DNA of 64,000 bases from Acanthacorydalis orientalis (taxonomy: Eukaryota > Arthropoda > Insecta > Megaloptera > Corydalidae): NCBI GenBank assembly GCA_034766995.1, contig CM068317.1:20196714-20260713 (forward strand), written 5' to 3'. The position numbers were made by a program, and so were the translations under genes. This document shows positions 1-11,476 of this stretch, piece by piece. Positions within the stretch are counted from its first letter, which is position 1. The number at the start of each line of letters is the position of its first letter. Below the pieces are notes generated by a model that was given only the letters and a program-made list of their open reading frames with translations, had not been told where the DNA came from and searched no databases.

Positions 1-141
1 GACATTTAGCTGCTCCTAAAAAATAAAGATCATTAGGATACTGTATTAACTAGCACACATATATAAAAAAATACAATTACAATTTTAAAATTGAAATATA
101 TATTTTATGTTTTTTTATTTGCATACACACACACACACGCC

Positions 142-146
<5 letters not shown>

Positions 147-179
<33 letters not shown>

Positions 180-210
180 TGTATATACATATATATATAC
201 ATATATACAC

Positions 211-256
<46 letters not shown>

Positions 257-284
257 TCGTATATATATATATATATATATATAT
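147..284. repeat. (AT)n microsatellite, interrupted by ACAT and CTCGTA
   Basis: Mostly alternating TA with interspersed TACATA units. An embedded ACTCGTA block at about 255-262 resembles a mariner terminus next to a TA target site. Confidence 0.9.
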
Positions 285-794
285 GCACTGTACCATATAC
301 AGAATAAAACGTAATCTATATTTGAGTACAGATCTTCTGATATTGTTTCTTAGTAATTCATAACTAATTTATATAATAAATGGCAACTTATATGTAATGA
401 AGTAATCAAAATATGTTCAAACGTAACTTTTTTCAGTAACTGTTATTGAGTTACAAAAATTAAAACGATGCAATGTCGAATAAAAGGATTTCATTTCAGA
501 ACAATTTCAATACACTATCAGTTAAGAATTGAATATGTCAGTTTGAAGATATTTCCGACAATGACAGTACTTTACAAATCAACTGACTTCGTATAGGTAA
601 AGGTTTCGTAATGTTGAATTTGTTAAACCTGAAAAATAATTATGCCAGAAAATGTACTATAGAACGAAATTTTATTCATTAAAGCTTACTGAGTACAAGT
701 GCCCAAATTTTTATTAAAATATATTTGATTTTTGCTCGGTTAGATTTTTTTTATTAAATTACCAAATATGTTTTCAACTACCACTCGCACCCTA

Positions 795-931
<137 letters not shown>

Positions 932-1416
932 GAATACTTCTTAAAACATTTGAAATTTAAAATTAATAACTATTTATCCTATTTTTAGAATTATTCCTGC
1001 ATTTATTCTGAAAAATATGGAGTAGTCAAGAGAACTGTTTGTATGAATGTATGTGGATATAATTTATTGTACATCCTATAAGGAATTGTTGATTAAATAA
1101 TCATTTAACATTATATTAAACTTATATTTCTTAAATATACTTTGTACTATCTTATTATGATCATTCTGCATTATTATTAAATTTAATTTTTTGTTTATAG
1201 AAGATAATATTCAACGTAGAATTATAAAATTTATTACATCAGATGTAAATAATCTATACATACATATTTATATATATATAGACTTATTATTATAATGGGC
1301 ACTTATATAAACTTGCTTTGATTGAATCTATACATTTTATAGCATGTTCAATCCTTATTAAATATAACTTGTTTATAATTATATTATTTTGTAATTTATC
1401 AGATATGTTAAAAATA

Positions 1417-1421
<5 letters not shown>

Positions 1422-1478
<57 letters not shown>
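1422..1478. repeat. (AT)n microsatellite
   Basis: Pure TA tract, no internal structure. Confidence 0.9.
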
Positions 1479-1481
<3 letters not shown>

Positions 1482-2112
1482 AGCGATTGGATTACAAGTT
1501 ATTAAAAATAAATATCAGAATATTTAATTTAAAAATGTACACAGTCGTTATCAGATTTGTCATTCTACACATTGAACGTGTCAGTTGACATGTGACAATT
1601 GCTTGTGAAATTGGATAGAGTAAAAACGTATCCAATATCAGGGCGTTGATTAAAGAATTAGAAATTGCCTCCGATGAATCTTGTTGATTTGATCAGTGAC
1701 GCTTTATTATGTTTACAGAACATGTCATATGAGACACGACCCGAAGTAGTTAGTGCCTCTGCTTCCATAAGCCAAATTTTATGTTGTTTGTTCGACGACT
1801 AATACGGACGTTCTTTATTATTTCATTTTGTTTTTCTACCACGATATATAAAATCAACAGCGCTGAAGCGGAATATTAGTTTTCAGAACTTAGGTTTCAC
1901 CAAAGTATATGTATACATAATACACTGTGTACATATACATACATATACATATATATATATATATACATATATATCAGAATATATAGGTGAAACGAACCAA
2001 AATTAAGTTAATAAATTAAAATGTGTATTTTTAGAGTTGTTTTCAATACAAGAAGTGAAATGAAGATTTGATATTAGTATACATACAGTATTTTAACACC
2101 TCCACAAAGAAA

Positions 2113-3046
2113 TACGAGGTCAGACAATTAAGTAATGCGACAAAATTCAAAAATCGAGTATATTTAAAAATTAAGGTACATCGCTGCGATCCCCTTCAAA
2201 GTAGTCCCCTCCCGCATCTATACACTTATTCCAGCGAGTTTTCCAGTTTTTGTAACAATTCTGGAACACTTCTTGTGGGACCTCTCCGAGTACCCTCGTC
2301 ACAGATTCTTGGATATCTTCAACGGAGTCAAAATGTCGACCTTTGACGAATTTTTTCATATGGGGGAAAAGGAAAAAGTCGCAGGGTGACATGTTCGGTG
2401 AATAGGGCGGTTGTGGTAACGTTGCGATGCCTTTAGACGCCAAAAACTGAGAGACACTGAACGCACTGTGACAGGGAGCATTGTCGTGATGCAGAACCCA
2501 AGTCTTCGCGATCTCTGGACGCACTCTGAGCACCCTTTTTCGTAATTTTTCGTGCACATTGCGGTAGAATACTTGATTCACGGTTTGTCCAGGTGGTACG
2601 AACTCTTTGTGAACCACCCCTTTGCTGTCGAAGAAGCAAATCAACATGGTTTTCACTTTGGACTTGCTCATTCTCGCCTTCTTTGGCCTTGGTGCTCCAG
2701 GGGACAGCCACTGTTGGCTTTGTCGTTTAGTTTCGGGGTCATATTGAAAGAACCAACTTTCATCACCAGTAATAACTCGATCGAGAAGAGTAGGATCACT
2801 TTCATTTTATCATCAATTTTATCGCGCACCGTTGCTCTAAATTTCTCTGTTCCATTTTCGTGACATGCACTACTCGCGCGTTGTTACAAAACACTAAACA
2901 GCTGGCGAAGAAATGATCGTACGAGGGTGGTCAAGGTCTCAATCAAAGTAGGGATCTGCTATTACGGTGGCGGAGTTACAGGTTCGCAGTGTTACCACAG
3001 GTCGAGAAAAAAAATCGGTCGCATTACTTAATTGTCTGACCTCGTA
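2113..3046 (-). mobile_element. Internally deleted mariner with perfect 27-bp TIRs
   Basis: The left TIR (2115-2141, beginning CGAGGTCAGACAATTAAG) and the right TIR (3018-3044) are exact reverse complements over 27 bp, and both are flanked by TA (2113-2114, 3045-3046), the mariner target-site duplication. At 934 bp it is about 350 bp shorter than a usual 1.3-kb mariner. The missing part is most of the N-terminal DNA-binding region, and the junction lies near 2797. Perfect TIRs with an open catalytic frame make it the youngest-looking element here. It cannot encode a full transposase but could be moved in trans. Confidence 0.93.
2171..2855 (-). pseudogene. Mariner transposase, catalytic domain intact, N-terminus deleted
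   Basis: From 2797 down to 2171 one frame stays open for about 208 codons. It covers the whole DDE catalytic domain: first Asp in TGDESWF, second in HHDNAPCH, third in SPCDFFLF. There are 34 residues between the second and third Asp, the DD34D spacing typical of mariner. The C-terminus ends in the usual KCIDAGGDYFEG block. A possible original start, MEQRNLEQRC, lies at 2855 in another frame and is followed by stops, so the deletion joined the start region out of frame. Only an internal ATG (2671) begins an intact frame, which lacks the first catalytic Asp. The product would not be an active transposase. Confidence 0.9.
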
Positions 3047-3185
3047 AATCGAAGTAATAAATAGTTTTAGTTTACTTTAGTGTATGTGTAAGGTTTTGCA
3101 ATAAGGACGCAATTTTTTAATTTAAAATAAAATACAGAATTTGCGTTGAAATTTTAAGTTTTCTTATTGTAAATAATGTTGGGAG

Positions 3186-3450
3186 AATGCCATTCATAAA
3201 TGAAAGATAATAATGTGAAGTGATCGCCGCGTAATTTATTGTAACCATTATTTTATTAAAATTTTCAATAACATCCCTACACAACTAGGGCTCTACCTCA
3301 CCAATTACTATTAGGATTTCATCTTTTAGGTATGAAATTGTTTTAGAATTATTGGTGTACACATGTCCTTTAGCGCGGCCTCAAAGAAAGTAGGTCAACG
3401 GTGTTAAATGGAGAATCTCGTTGGTAAATTAATGTCTCCAGTTCTGGAAA
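3186..3450 (-). pseudogene. C-terminal relic of a DDE_3-type (Tc1/mariner superfamily) transposase
   Basis: Read on the minus strand, one frame gives LHLTPLTYFL, a stop where W is expected, then GRAKGHVYTNNSKTISYLKD and IGEVEP. This matches the C-terminal signature of a transposase common in arthropods: SPDLTPxDFFLWG, then VY-N-P-TI--LK, then I--I-P--C--V-ENF. A further CRDVIENF block follows after another stop. Everything upstream of the last catalytic Asp is missing, and that Asp itself appears as T. No TIR was found. It is a short dead fragment between two other transposons. Confidence 0.7.
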
Positions 3451-3735
3451 TAATATAACCAGGACATTTCGTTCTAAATAACTCAATTGTTTCACTAGCT
3501 GTGTGGTTCATTTTTTATGTGTAATACTACATCAGAAATTTACTAGGAATTGGATTTATTTATTGTGTACAGTTCAGTTTATTTAAAAATACTAATCAAT
3601 TTCAATATTATTATTATCAAATCATGGTGTCTATTCAAAAGAATTTTGTATTATAATACAATTCTAAATTGCTCCACCTAAAGTTTGAACTTAAATCTTT
3701 TTAGGCTCTTTCATAGTAGAAACATGGAATAAATA

Positions 3736-4284
3736 TTAGGTTAATAGAAAATAATTGTGTTTTTTTCATTTCTAACCTTAATTTTTTTCAATGAAAGTGT
3801 CATTTCATCGTATTCATGTTATTATCATTTTAAAGTGCATTTTTCGGTCTGTATTTTAATAACACAGACTTTGGTTTTAATATTAATGTTTCTTAAAATT
3901 GGGCTATTGAATTAAAAATGAAAAAAAGCAACTAAAAATAATTTTTTGTATGAATTCAAGAGCGGTGGTAAAGTAATAGAACTTCTCGCAAACTGAACGA
4001 TGCTTTTGGTGTAAGTACTGCTAAGGAACGCAATACAATGATGGTTTTAAAAATTTCGTATTGGGGATGAGAGCATTGAAAATGAAGGTCGCCGGCGTCC
4101 TTCTTCAGTTCACAAGGATCAACTGAAGGCGTTAGTTGAATAAGAACCACGCACACCAATTAAAGATTGCACAAAAAGTAAGCATTAGTTATCCAGTAGT
4201 CCTGGGCCATTTAAAATCACTTAAATTAAAGAATTTACGTATAATTGAAGATAATAAATCGCAATTATTTTTATACCAACCTAA
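3736..4284 (+). mobile_element. Hsmar1-like mariner deletion derivative, copy A1
   Basis: Starts TTAGGTTAATAGAAAATAA and ends CAATTATTTTTATACCAACC, TIRs of the same type as human Hsmar1 (TTAGGTTGGTG...). Length 549 bp. It keeps the 5' UTR and the DNA-binding part, then jumps straight to the 3' end. Copies A4 (53237-53796) and A5 (56431-56999) have the same structure and apparently the same breakpoint after a HLK-LK motif. A3 (49177-50194) belongs to the same family with a different deletion. Confidence 0.85.
3918..4225 (+). pseudogene. Mariner transposase N-terminal fragment (copy A1)
   Basis: ATG at 3918 in a context conserved with A3-A5 (TATTGAAT..AAGATGGAAAAG there). Heavily decayed remains of the first helix-turn-helix block (FKSGGK, LNDAFGVSTAKERN, FQKFRIGDESIENEG-RRRPS) are spread over frames with several stops. 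The catalytic domain is absent. Not translatable as a protein. Confidence 0.7.
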
Positions 4285-4673
4285 AAATAACAAGTACAAT
4301 TAGATATTTTAGGGTGTGGTGATGTAAATAAACTATAAGTAATCTGTTAAATTAATTTTTCAATTAATCTTGTTTCTGAAGTAAAATGTTACAAAAGAGA
4401 TTATTTTTGATAATTACTTTTAACTTTAATACAATTATTGTTCTACTGGTATACCTAAGAGAAGCGACTCGTACAATGTTCTAAAACTTTAAGAAAACAC
4501 CAAACAAAAATACATACAATACTTTTCAGTTTTGCAGGTCGCGAGCCCCAATTCTCTTAAAATGATATGCATGAGTGAGAAGAGTTGAGTACTTCCTAGA
4601 TTTACAATATGGGAACAATAGTCGAAACCGATGTGAAATTCGTTTTATAGATGGACAGTTTTTAAAATAATAC

Positions 4674-5352
4674 TTAATCCTTTGCACTCCGGACATTTTT
4701 TGATACTATCAACCAGCAATTCCGGCACCCTTTTGTAGTGAATCTTTTGGAAAAATGAAGTTTTGTTTTGAAAGGAAAAATTATAAGTGCTTATGAATTT
4801 ATTTTGTAAGTATGCTTTATTCTAATGTAAATAAAGCTTGAATTTTACATTTTGTAATTCTCCATGGTATGGTACGTTTGGAAAAAGTCTCCCATGTGCA
4901 TTCTGAGTTTATTTAGACAAGTATCATAGTAATCACTCGTTTGATGCCTTCTGTCATTTTTCTTTCTCTCGGAATATACAATACAATCCCTCTTTTCACC
5001 CTTTCTCATTATGTAAAGCTTTCCATTGAACATTGTTTCATAGGTGTTGGATGTAGAATTCCTTGTACTCTCCTGGCGAAAATTTCTTATTGTTGATCGA
5101 TTAAAAGTTTTTGATATTTAAAATGTGTCAGTAAATGAGTACCATTTTTGTTGTTTTACAGATTTTTAGAGATTGTATGAATTGATAACAGATATTTACA
5201 TTTCCCAAAAGAACAATTTCCGCCACCACTTAATTAATTTTCTCAAAAACCAATAATGCAAAATAACTGCGCATGTCCCCATAGGGGAGCCAAATAATTT
5301 GAATATATGATAAGTGTTCTCTTAGGGAAGCCAACGGCGTGCAAAGGGTTAA
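4674..5352. mobile_element. piggyBac-type non-autonomous element (PB1)
   Basis: Flanked by TTAA at 4674-4677 and 5349-5352. The left end reads TCCTTTGCACTCCGG and the inverted right end CCCTTTGCACGCCGT, a TIR of about 15 bp with 3 mismatches. TTAA target sites with CCCTTTGCAC-like ends are characteristic of piggyBac-like elements. I see no transposase coding in the 679 bp; the short frame on the minus strand at 4845-5033 looks fortuitous. Confidence 0.78.
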
Positions 5353-5584
5353 ATAAGAACAGAGATTTTACACTAAAGGAAAAATAGTGTAATATGTTAA
5401 TAAATATTGTATTATTTATTGATTTTTTGGAATCTATCTTTCATTTTTTCCTAAATGTTTGTTGAGATTCGAATTATTTTGATTTATATGATATTTTTAT
5501 AATTTACTATGTAAATCGAGGATTAAGTGTATGAAGATGTATTAAACTTAAGAAAAGGAATTATTTTATTACATATATTGTATG

Positions 5585-5649
<65 letters not shown>

Positions 5650-6179
5650 TAATTTACCTATGTAAAATATTACAATGATTATATCAATATCATATTTGCT
5701 TAAAAGGTAGATATTCGTCACATAACAAAGAATGTTATCAACATAATATTGTTCCTCTATGTTTTAAAGACTGATGTACGTAGGTGTGATAAATTTAAAA
5801 CTGTATCGAATTTTTGGCGGTGAATCATAAAGGCGGTGTAATATCAACCGATGATGAATATTTGTATACTTGCGTGATTTACTAGCATATAATATTTATT
5901 TTAAGTATTGATAATATACCGATAAGAACACGCAACCATTAATGGATCATTGTGGGAGGTACGTTTGCAGTAAGTGACAATATGTGTTTTTTCGTATGTA
6001 ACTGTATTTATCAACTAATACAACTCAGCAATAATTTTATTTCTAGAATGGATTGAAATCGAAATCTTTTTTCGTCAAATCAATGTGCAAATAGTATTAT
6101 TTGTTTAAAACGATTGCTGAAATTTCCGTGTACGTGCAATGTTTACTGCATTATAACAGTATATACATATTTATAACAA
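5353..6179. other. AT-rich stretch without a gene
   Basis: One (AT)n array at about 5592-5646; nothing else recognised. Confidence 0.6.
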
Positions 6180-6865
<686 letters not shown>

Positions 6866-7010
6866 TTAAAACTTTAAATTTTAACTCAGGTGATTATTTT
6901 TCACAGAAAACGCTTTTATTAATCAATTATGTATTCACCATCGTTTTCTGCAATCATCTTTCAACGCTCAGGCAGCGGCTGGACTTCTCATTCATAAAAG
7001 TTATAGCTAC
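6866..7010 (-). mobile_element. Mariner 3'-end fragment (C1), duplicate of the neighbouring element's end
   Basis: 6884-7005 is homologous to 7143-7264 of the complete element next to it: the same AGAAAACGCTTTTATTAATC block and the same C-terminal codons, differing at about one base in seven. Both correspond to the transposase C-terminus and 3' UTR. The TIR is missing. Probably an older insertion or a partial tandem duplication. Confidence 0.75.
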
Positions 7011-7103
7011 CAATTTATCTCGAAATTATCCAGAATTCCGAAAATTCTGAAACAATTTGCTTTATATAAAGAATGCTGTGGACGAATTCATAAGTAGATA
7101 ATA

Positions 7104-8389
7104 CTGAATCAGTGCAAAAGTCTGTATACGAATTAAAATTGAAACTGAGGCGATTATTTTTCTCAGAAAACGCTTTTATTAATCAATTATGTATTCATCA
7201 TCGTTTTCTACAATCATTTTTCAACGCTTAGGCAGCTGATGGATTTCTTGTTCGTAAAAGTTGCGCAGTTTTTCAGAAAAAAGGCGCTGAGATGGCTTTT
7301 GACGCCCTCCATGTTGTCGAGCTTTTTACCGTTTAAACTGATCTGCAGCGACCGGAACTAATGATCATCCGAAGGTACATTATCCGAAAATACGGTGGAT
7401 GCGATATGATTTTCCATTTCAACTGCTTTAGTTTTTGCAGCGACAATTTTGCCATATGTAGTTTTGCATTGTTGTAATGGAAGATGCGTCCTTTGCGATT
7501 GGTCAAAATCGGACCCATTTTTTTCATTGCTGCGTTCAGTTTGGTTAGTTACTGACAGTACTTATCCTTAGTAGTTGTTTCGTCTCATGAGAGCAACTCA
7601 AAATAAACAACATCTTTGCAATCCTACCAAACACATAGTAACACCTTCATAGGATGCAAGCCAGCTTTGGCAACTGGTTCTGTACCTTCATCCACTTGTT
7701 TCCACGTTCGTCTGTGTCAGACGTTGTTGTTCAGGATCCATTTCTCATCGCCAGTTACCAACCGATTCAAGAAAAGTCTCTCTGTTGAGGCATCTATGCA
7801 AAGAAACTGCCGAACAATTGCAATCAAACTTGTTTTTTTCAGACATTGAGTTCGGCATCTATGCATCTATGTATCGAGCTTCAGCGTGAACCCCAGTTTC
7901 TTTAAATGCCGAAATGCAATCAATATATCAATTTTGAGTGTCTTAGTAACCTCTTCCGTTGAAATTCATGAGTTATTGTCAACTAAAGCGCCCAAATATC
8001 GTCATTGATCTCAGTAGACCGTCCAAAGCGGAGTTGATCTTCGAGGTTAAAATCTCCAAGTTGAAATTTAGCAAACCATTTCTTTACATTAAGATGTGAT
8101 GGTTCATGGTCGAAATAAACCTCCCGAGTATTTTTCGTTGCTTCGCCAACGGTTACTGCTTTCCTAAACTCGTACAATATAACATAACGAAAATGTATCT
8201 TTTCAAAAATATCCAATTCAAAATTTTTTCTTACACACAAAGCGAATCGAAACAAATGCGTATGATGCTCAAATGACAACTGTGACTGTCATCTTTAAAA
8301 CGACATATAACATGAATCATTTCAATAACGGCATGCGGCACTCTTATCACCACCTATTGAATCGTATACGAACTTTTGCGCTGATCCAA
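7104..8389 (-). mobile_element. Full-length dead mariner (C2)
   Basis: Left end CTGAATCAGTGCAAAAGTCT (preceded by TA at 7102-7103) pairs with the inverted right end TTGGATCAGCGCAAAAGTTC, TIRs of about 27 bp with several mismatches. The right target site has decayed to CA. Length 1286 bp, normal for an intact mariner, so its inactivation is by point mutations and small indels rather than by a large deletion. Confidence 0.87.
7179..8228 (-). pseudogene. Mariner transposase pseudogene (C2)
   Basis: The N-terminal helix-turn-helix block is well kept in the frame ending near 7983: HFRYVILYEF, then EATKNTREVYFDHEPS, WFAKFQLGDFNLED and RFGRS, the usual mariner order. The first catalytic Asp survives in LVTGDEKWIL (near 7740). 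The second is lost: HYNNAKLH where HxDNARPH is expected, so D became N. A frameshift follows before the third motif (PSDDH, a stop, FRSLQ). The C-terminus near 7179-7260 still reads FYEQEIHQLPKR, a stop, KMIVENDDEYIID and a stop. Clearly dead. Confidence 0.88.
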
Positions 8390-9122
8390 CATTATAAAAT
8401 AGAACTGAATGATTATTAATTTGGAAAGAAATTAAACTGAGCTACACTATAAAATTTTCTAAAATAATGATAGTTTTTCAATTTGAAAATAACCAAAGTT
8501 AAAAACATATGTTTAACTATTTTTGTTCTCAAATTAATATATGGATTGTTTAATCGAAACATGCAAAACTATATTTCATAACACTTTTTATATATTTTAC
8601 TTAAGAAAAGTTAACATAGAAATGTTTAAAATCGAGTGTTTGTAAAAATTGAGTTTTTTTTTTGATTTTTCTGCATTTGCCCTAAAATAAATTTACTTAG
8701 ATAAGTTTTTTGTATATAAAAACATATCAAATATAGTTGAAAGTTATATCGCTTTTTTGTATGATTTTTTATAGCACACTTTTTTTAATAGACTGTGTTT
8801 AAATTTTTCTTATTACTTATAACTAAGTCCCATCTTCTTCTAAAATAATATTTCTTTTTTGTAATGCATGTAATATGTATGAATTACTTATTTTAATATA
8901 TTCATCTAAAAAGTTGGTAAATTTTAACAAAAAGTTAATAAATATGTGTTTTTTTTATGAAACAAAACTAAAAAATTGTAATAAATGGTTAATAGCTTTT
9001 TTTTGAATCAATATTCTTGAACAGTTATATTGAAAAATAGTTTTAAGAAATTTCTTCATATTGACAGATGTTTCAGAAAAGTAATTATCTATAATGTTAT
9101 AAATTTTCCTGTTTTTAAATTA
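8390..9122. other. AT-rich stretch without recognised features
   Basis: Long T and A runs, no coding, no TIR pairs seen. Confidence 0.5.
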
Positions 9123-9469
9123 TTAAACTTTTGCACTCCAATCAATTAGGTTATACGTTTGTAGTCAACTCCAAGGTGTTTTTTTAAATTCTTGAGTCAC
9201 GCAATTACCATGAAAAAATCTTAATAATTTGTTAGATTATAGGACTTTTTCAAACTTTCAAATTTTATTAATTAAACATAATCATATACAATTTAACATA
9301 GTTTAATGGAAATATTACGTTTTATTTTATTATTTATATGAATGTGTTTAAAGCAAATAATGGAAAACTAACGTAAATGATAAAATGTGGGCAGTGACAT
9401 TGGCCGTGGGAGTACATCGCCTTTAAGTGGTTGGGTAGTACAGCTGGTCATGTGAATGCAAAGGGTTAA
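9123..9469. mobile_element. piggyBac-type MITE (PB2)
   Basis: TTAA at 9123-9126 and 9466-9469. Left end ACTTTTGCACTCC, inverted right end CCCTTTGCATTCAC. These are the same style of ends as PB1 (CCCTTTGCACTCC), so both may come from one family. 347 bp with no coding capacity. Confidence 0.7.
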
Positions 9470-10633
9470 TATAACTAATAAATTATTATATAAAAAAATG
9501 TTGATGAAACAGAGAACCGATAAAGAAACAGATCTTGTTTATACAAAAACAAATAAAAAATATTTTTATTTATAACCATCGTAGATGTTTTAATTAGATA
9601 TGTAATAATATGTAATTATAATAATATATAAAATAAAATATTTTATAATTTATAAATACATATCCAAAGTCACGATGTAACACAGTAGGGTATGTCGGAT
9701 ACTTTTTCTCTCTCGAGAACACTGTGGGATCGTTTCATTTTTCAAAGAATATAATTAAGATATGCGTACATTGAAACATACCATCAAGTATTTGGAACAA
9801 TTACGTTGCGAATTTATAAATTATGTGTCAAAATTGACATTCAATTAATCTTTGTTCGTTTTATTACTAGCACAGTACATAAAGGTTCTCATAAATACAA
9901 TCTATTGATAACTGACTAAAAGATGGTCTGATATGAAAAAATAACAAGTTCGCGTCGAACTAATAACTAATCACATTTGACAGTTTGTTAAACGGTTAAT
10001 GATGTTAAAATAAAATGTATGTATTTTTTTAATAAATTGTGTTTTCAATATAAAATGTGTATAGAAATAGAAACGTAGAAGATGATTGATGAGAAATAAG
10101 AAATAATAGACTGAATGAAACTGAAAAGAATAAAAATGAAAGAGTATGATAAAAAATGATGTTGTTTTATAATTAATAATAACCTAAATAAGTATAATAT
10201 TTTTTTTAATTGTATACACTTTTAAAAAATTATTAATATTGTCAACAAATAATATTGAATTGATCATTTTTACGTCGTAAATACTCATGGTTATTCTTTA
10301 TAATTTTTTTTCAATTAGAGTTTAATATTTAATTTAACCAAGATGTTTGAAATTGACATATTTTGCAGTTAATATATATATATACAATTATTTTCTGAAA
10401 TTTGAATTTAAATGAGCATTATTATTTATATTTAATATCGGTGAGTAATTTTGTTCAAAAAAATATTTTTGTTCAGATGAAATCGACATTCTTGAACGAC
10501 TTTTTCGAAATTTAAACCGAGCAGCTTATTGTTTTATGATTAAACATTGATTGGCTATATTAAAAATGTGAATTCTTTTTACAATTTTATTAAAATACTA
10601 TTCTAGACACTATTTATTAATTTATATGATTTT
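9470..10633. other. AT-rich stretch without recognised features
   Basis: Nothing supported on either strand. Confidence 0.5.
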
Positions 10634-10940
10634 TAATAAAACCCAAGTTTCATTACCAGGAACAGTGCTACTAGTAATGTTTGTGGGATTAGCTTCACAA
10701 ACTGCTTGTAGGATTCAACTCGGTTTCTTATACAGTGAGGAATTTAATTACTGAACGAAATTCAATATTTTAAAAAATATCACAGATATTAATTTTTTCT
10801 TGTGACGATTTCAAGCGAAATAATAAGATAATTAGCAGGAAATTTTGTTTTTATGCCTAAAAATATTCACATGTGCAAGAAAAGGTTTTAGCCCCGCTTC
10901 TTTTTATCTTCTGTTTCATCCCGTTAATATGAGCACACCT

Positions 10941-10942
<2 letters not shown>
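10634..10942 (-). mobile_element. Mariner relic with 5' TIR next to a (TA)n array
   Basis: The right end, read inverted from a TA at 10943-10944, is CAAGGTGTGCTCATAT, a mariner-type terminus. At the other side (10641-10665) the minus strand reads TVPGNETWVLLK, equivalent to the mariner first-Asp motif (VxGDExWV) with D changed to N. The N-terminal region between them is mostly deleted (about 250 bp remain) and the rest of the catalytic domain is absent. Confidence 0.5.
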
Positions 10943-10997
<55 letters not shown>

Positions 10998-11008
10998 GAG
11001 GTGTGTTA

Positions 11009-11054
<46 letters not shown>

Positions 11055-11074
11055 CTAGATAGGTAGATAGATAA
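10943..11074. repeat. (TA)n array, embedded mariner end, then (GA)n and GATA units
   Basis: (TA)n 10943-10996, then the mariner-like terminus CGAGGTGTGTTAATAT, more (TA)n, (GA)n at about 11032-11054, and GATAGGTAGATA units. The terminus at 10997 matches the inverted end of the relic on the other side of the array at 15 of 18 positions including the TA. Confidence 0.85.
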
Positions 11075-11474
11075 AAAGATATTCTTTAAATTAAATACAT
11101 TTTAAGTACAATGCAATATTTATCTGTACTAATTGCACTTATGTTTATACTATGCTATTAGTTATGTTTATACTTTTTCAAAATGTATACATTTAATAAT
11201 AAATGTGTCACTAATTATAGGTATTTTATTAAAGTTGGTATATTATTTTTTTTCAAAAAAAGTACTATACTAATGATTTTTATTTACGCCAAATGTAAAG
11301 TCAGTCTGTCAGAAATCTCTCCCTCTCTCTCTTTATATATATATATATATATATAATGTGATAGTCTAAAATTTTAGAATATTAAATTTCTATACATTTG
11401 AAAAAGATATATCTAGTTTTTTACTGTGCACTTTCTAAGTGTAATCTACCTCATTTATTATCAGTTCATAATTG
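11075..11474. other. AT-rich stretch with short (CT)n(TA)n
   Basis: A small CTCTCTC + (TA)n tract at about 11320-11356; nothing else. Confidence 0.5.
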
Positions 11475-11476
11475 TA

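Noticed and set aside
2068..2863. Plus-strand frames at 2068-2346 and 2552-2863, and other minus-strand frames at 2356-2711
   Set aside because: Shadows of the minus-strand mariner transposase.
3956..4159. Minus-strand frame MVCVVLIQL..., and the similar one at 56712-56897
   Set aside because: Both are antisense to the same part of A-family mariner coding sequence; their mutual similarity only reflects the repeat.
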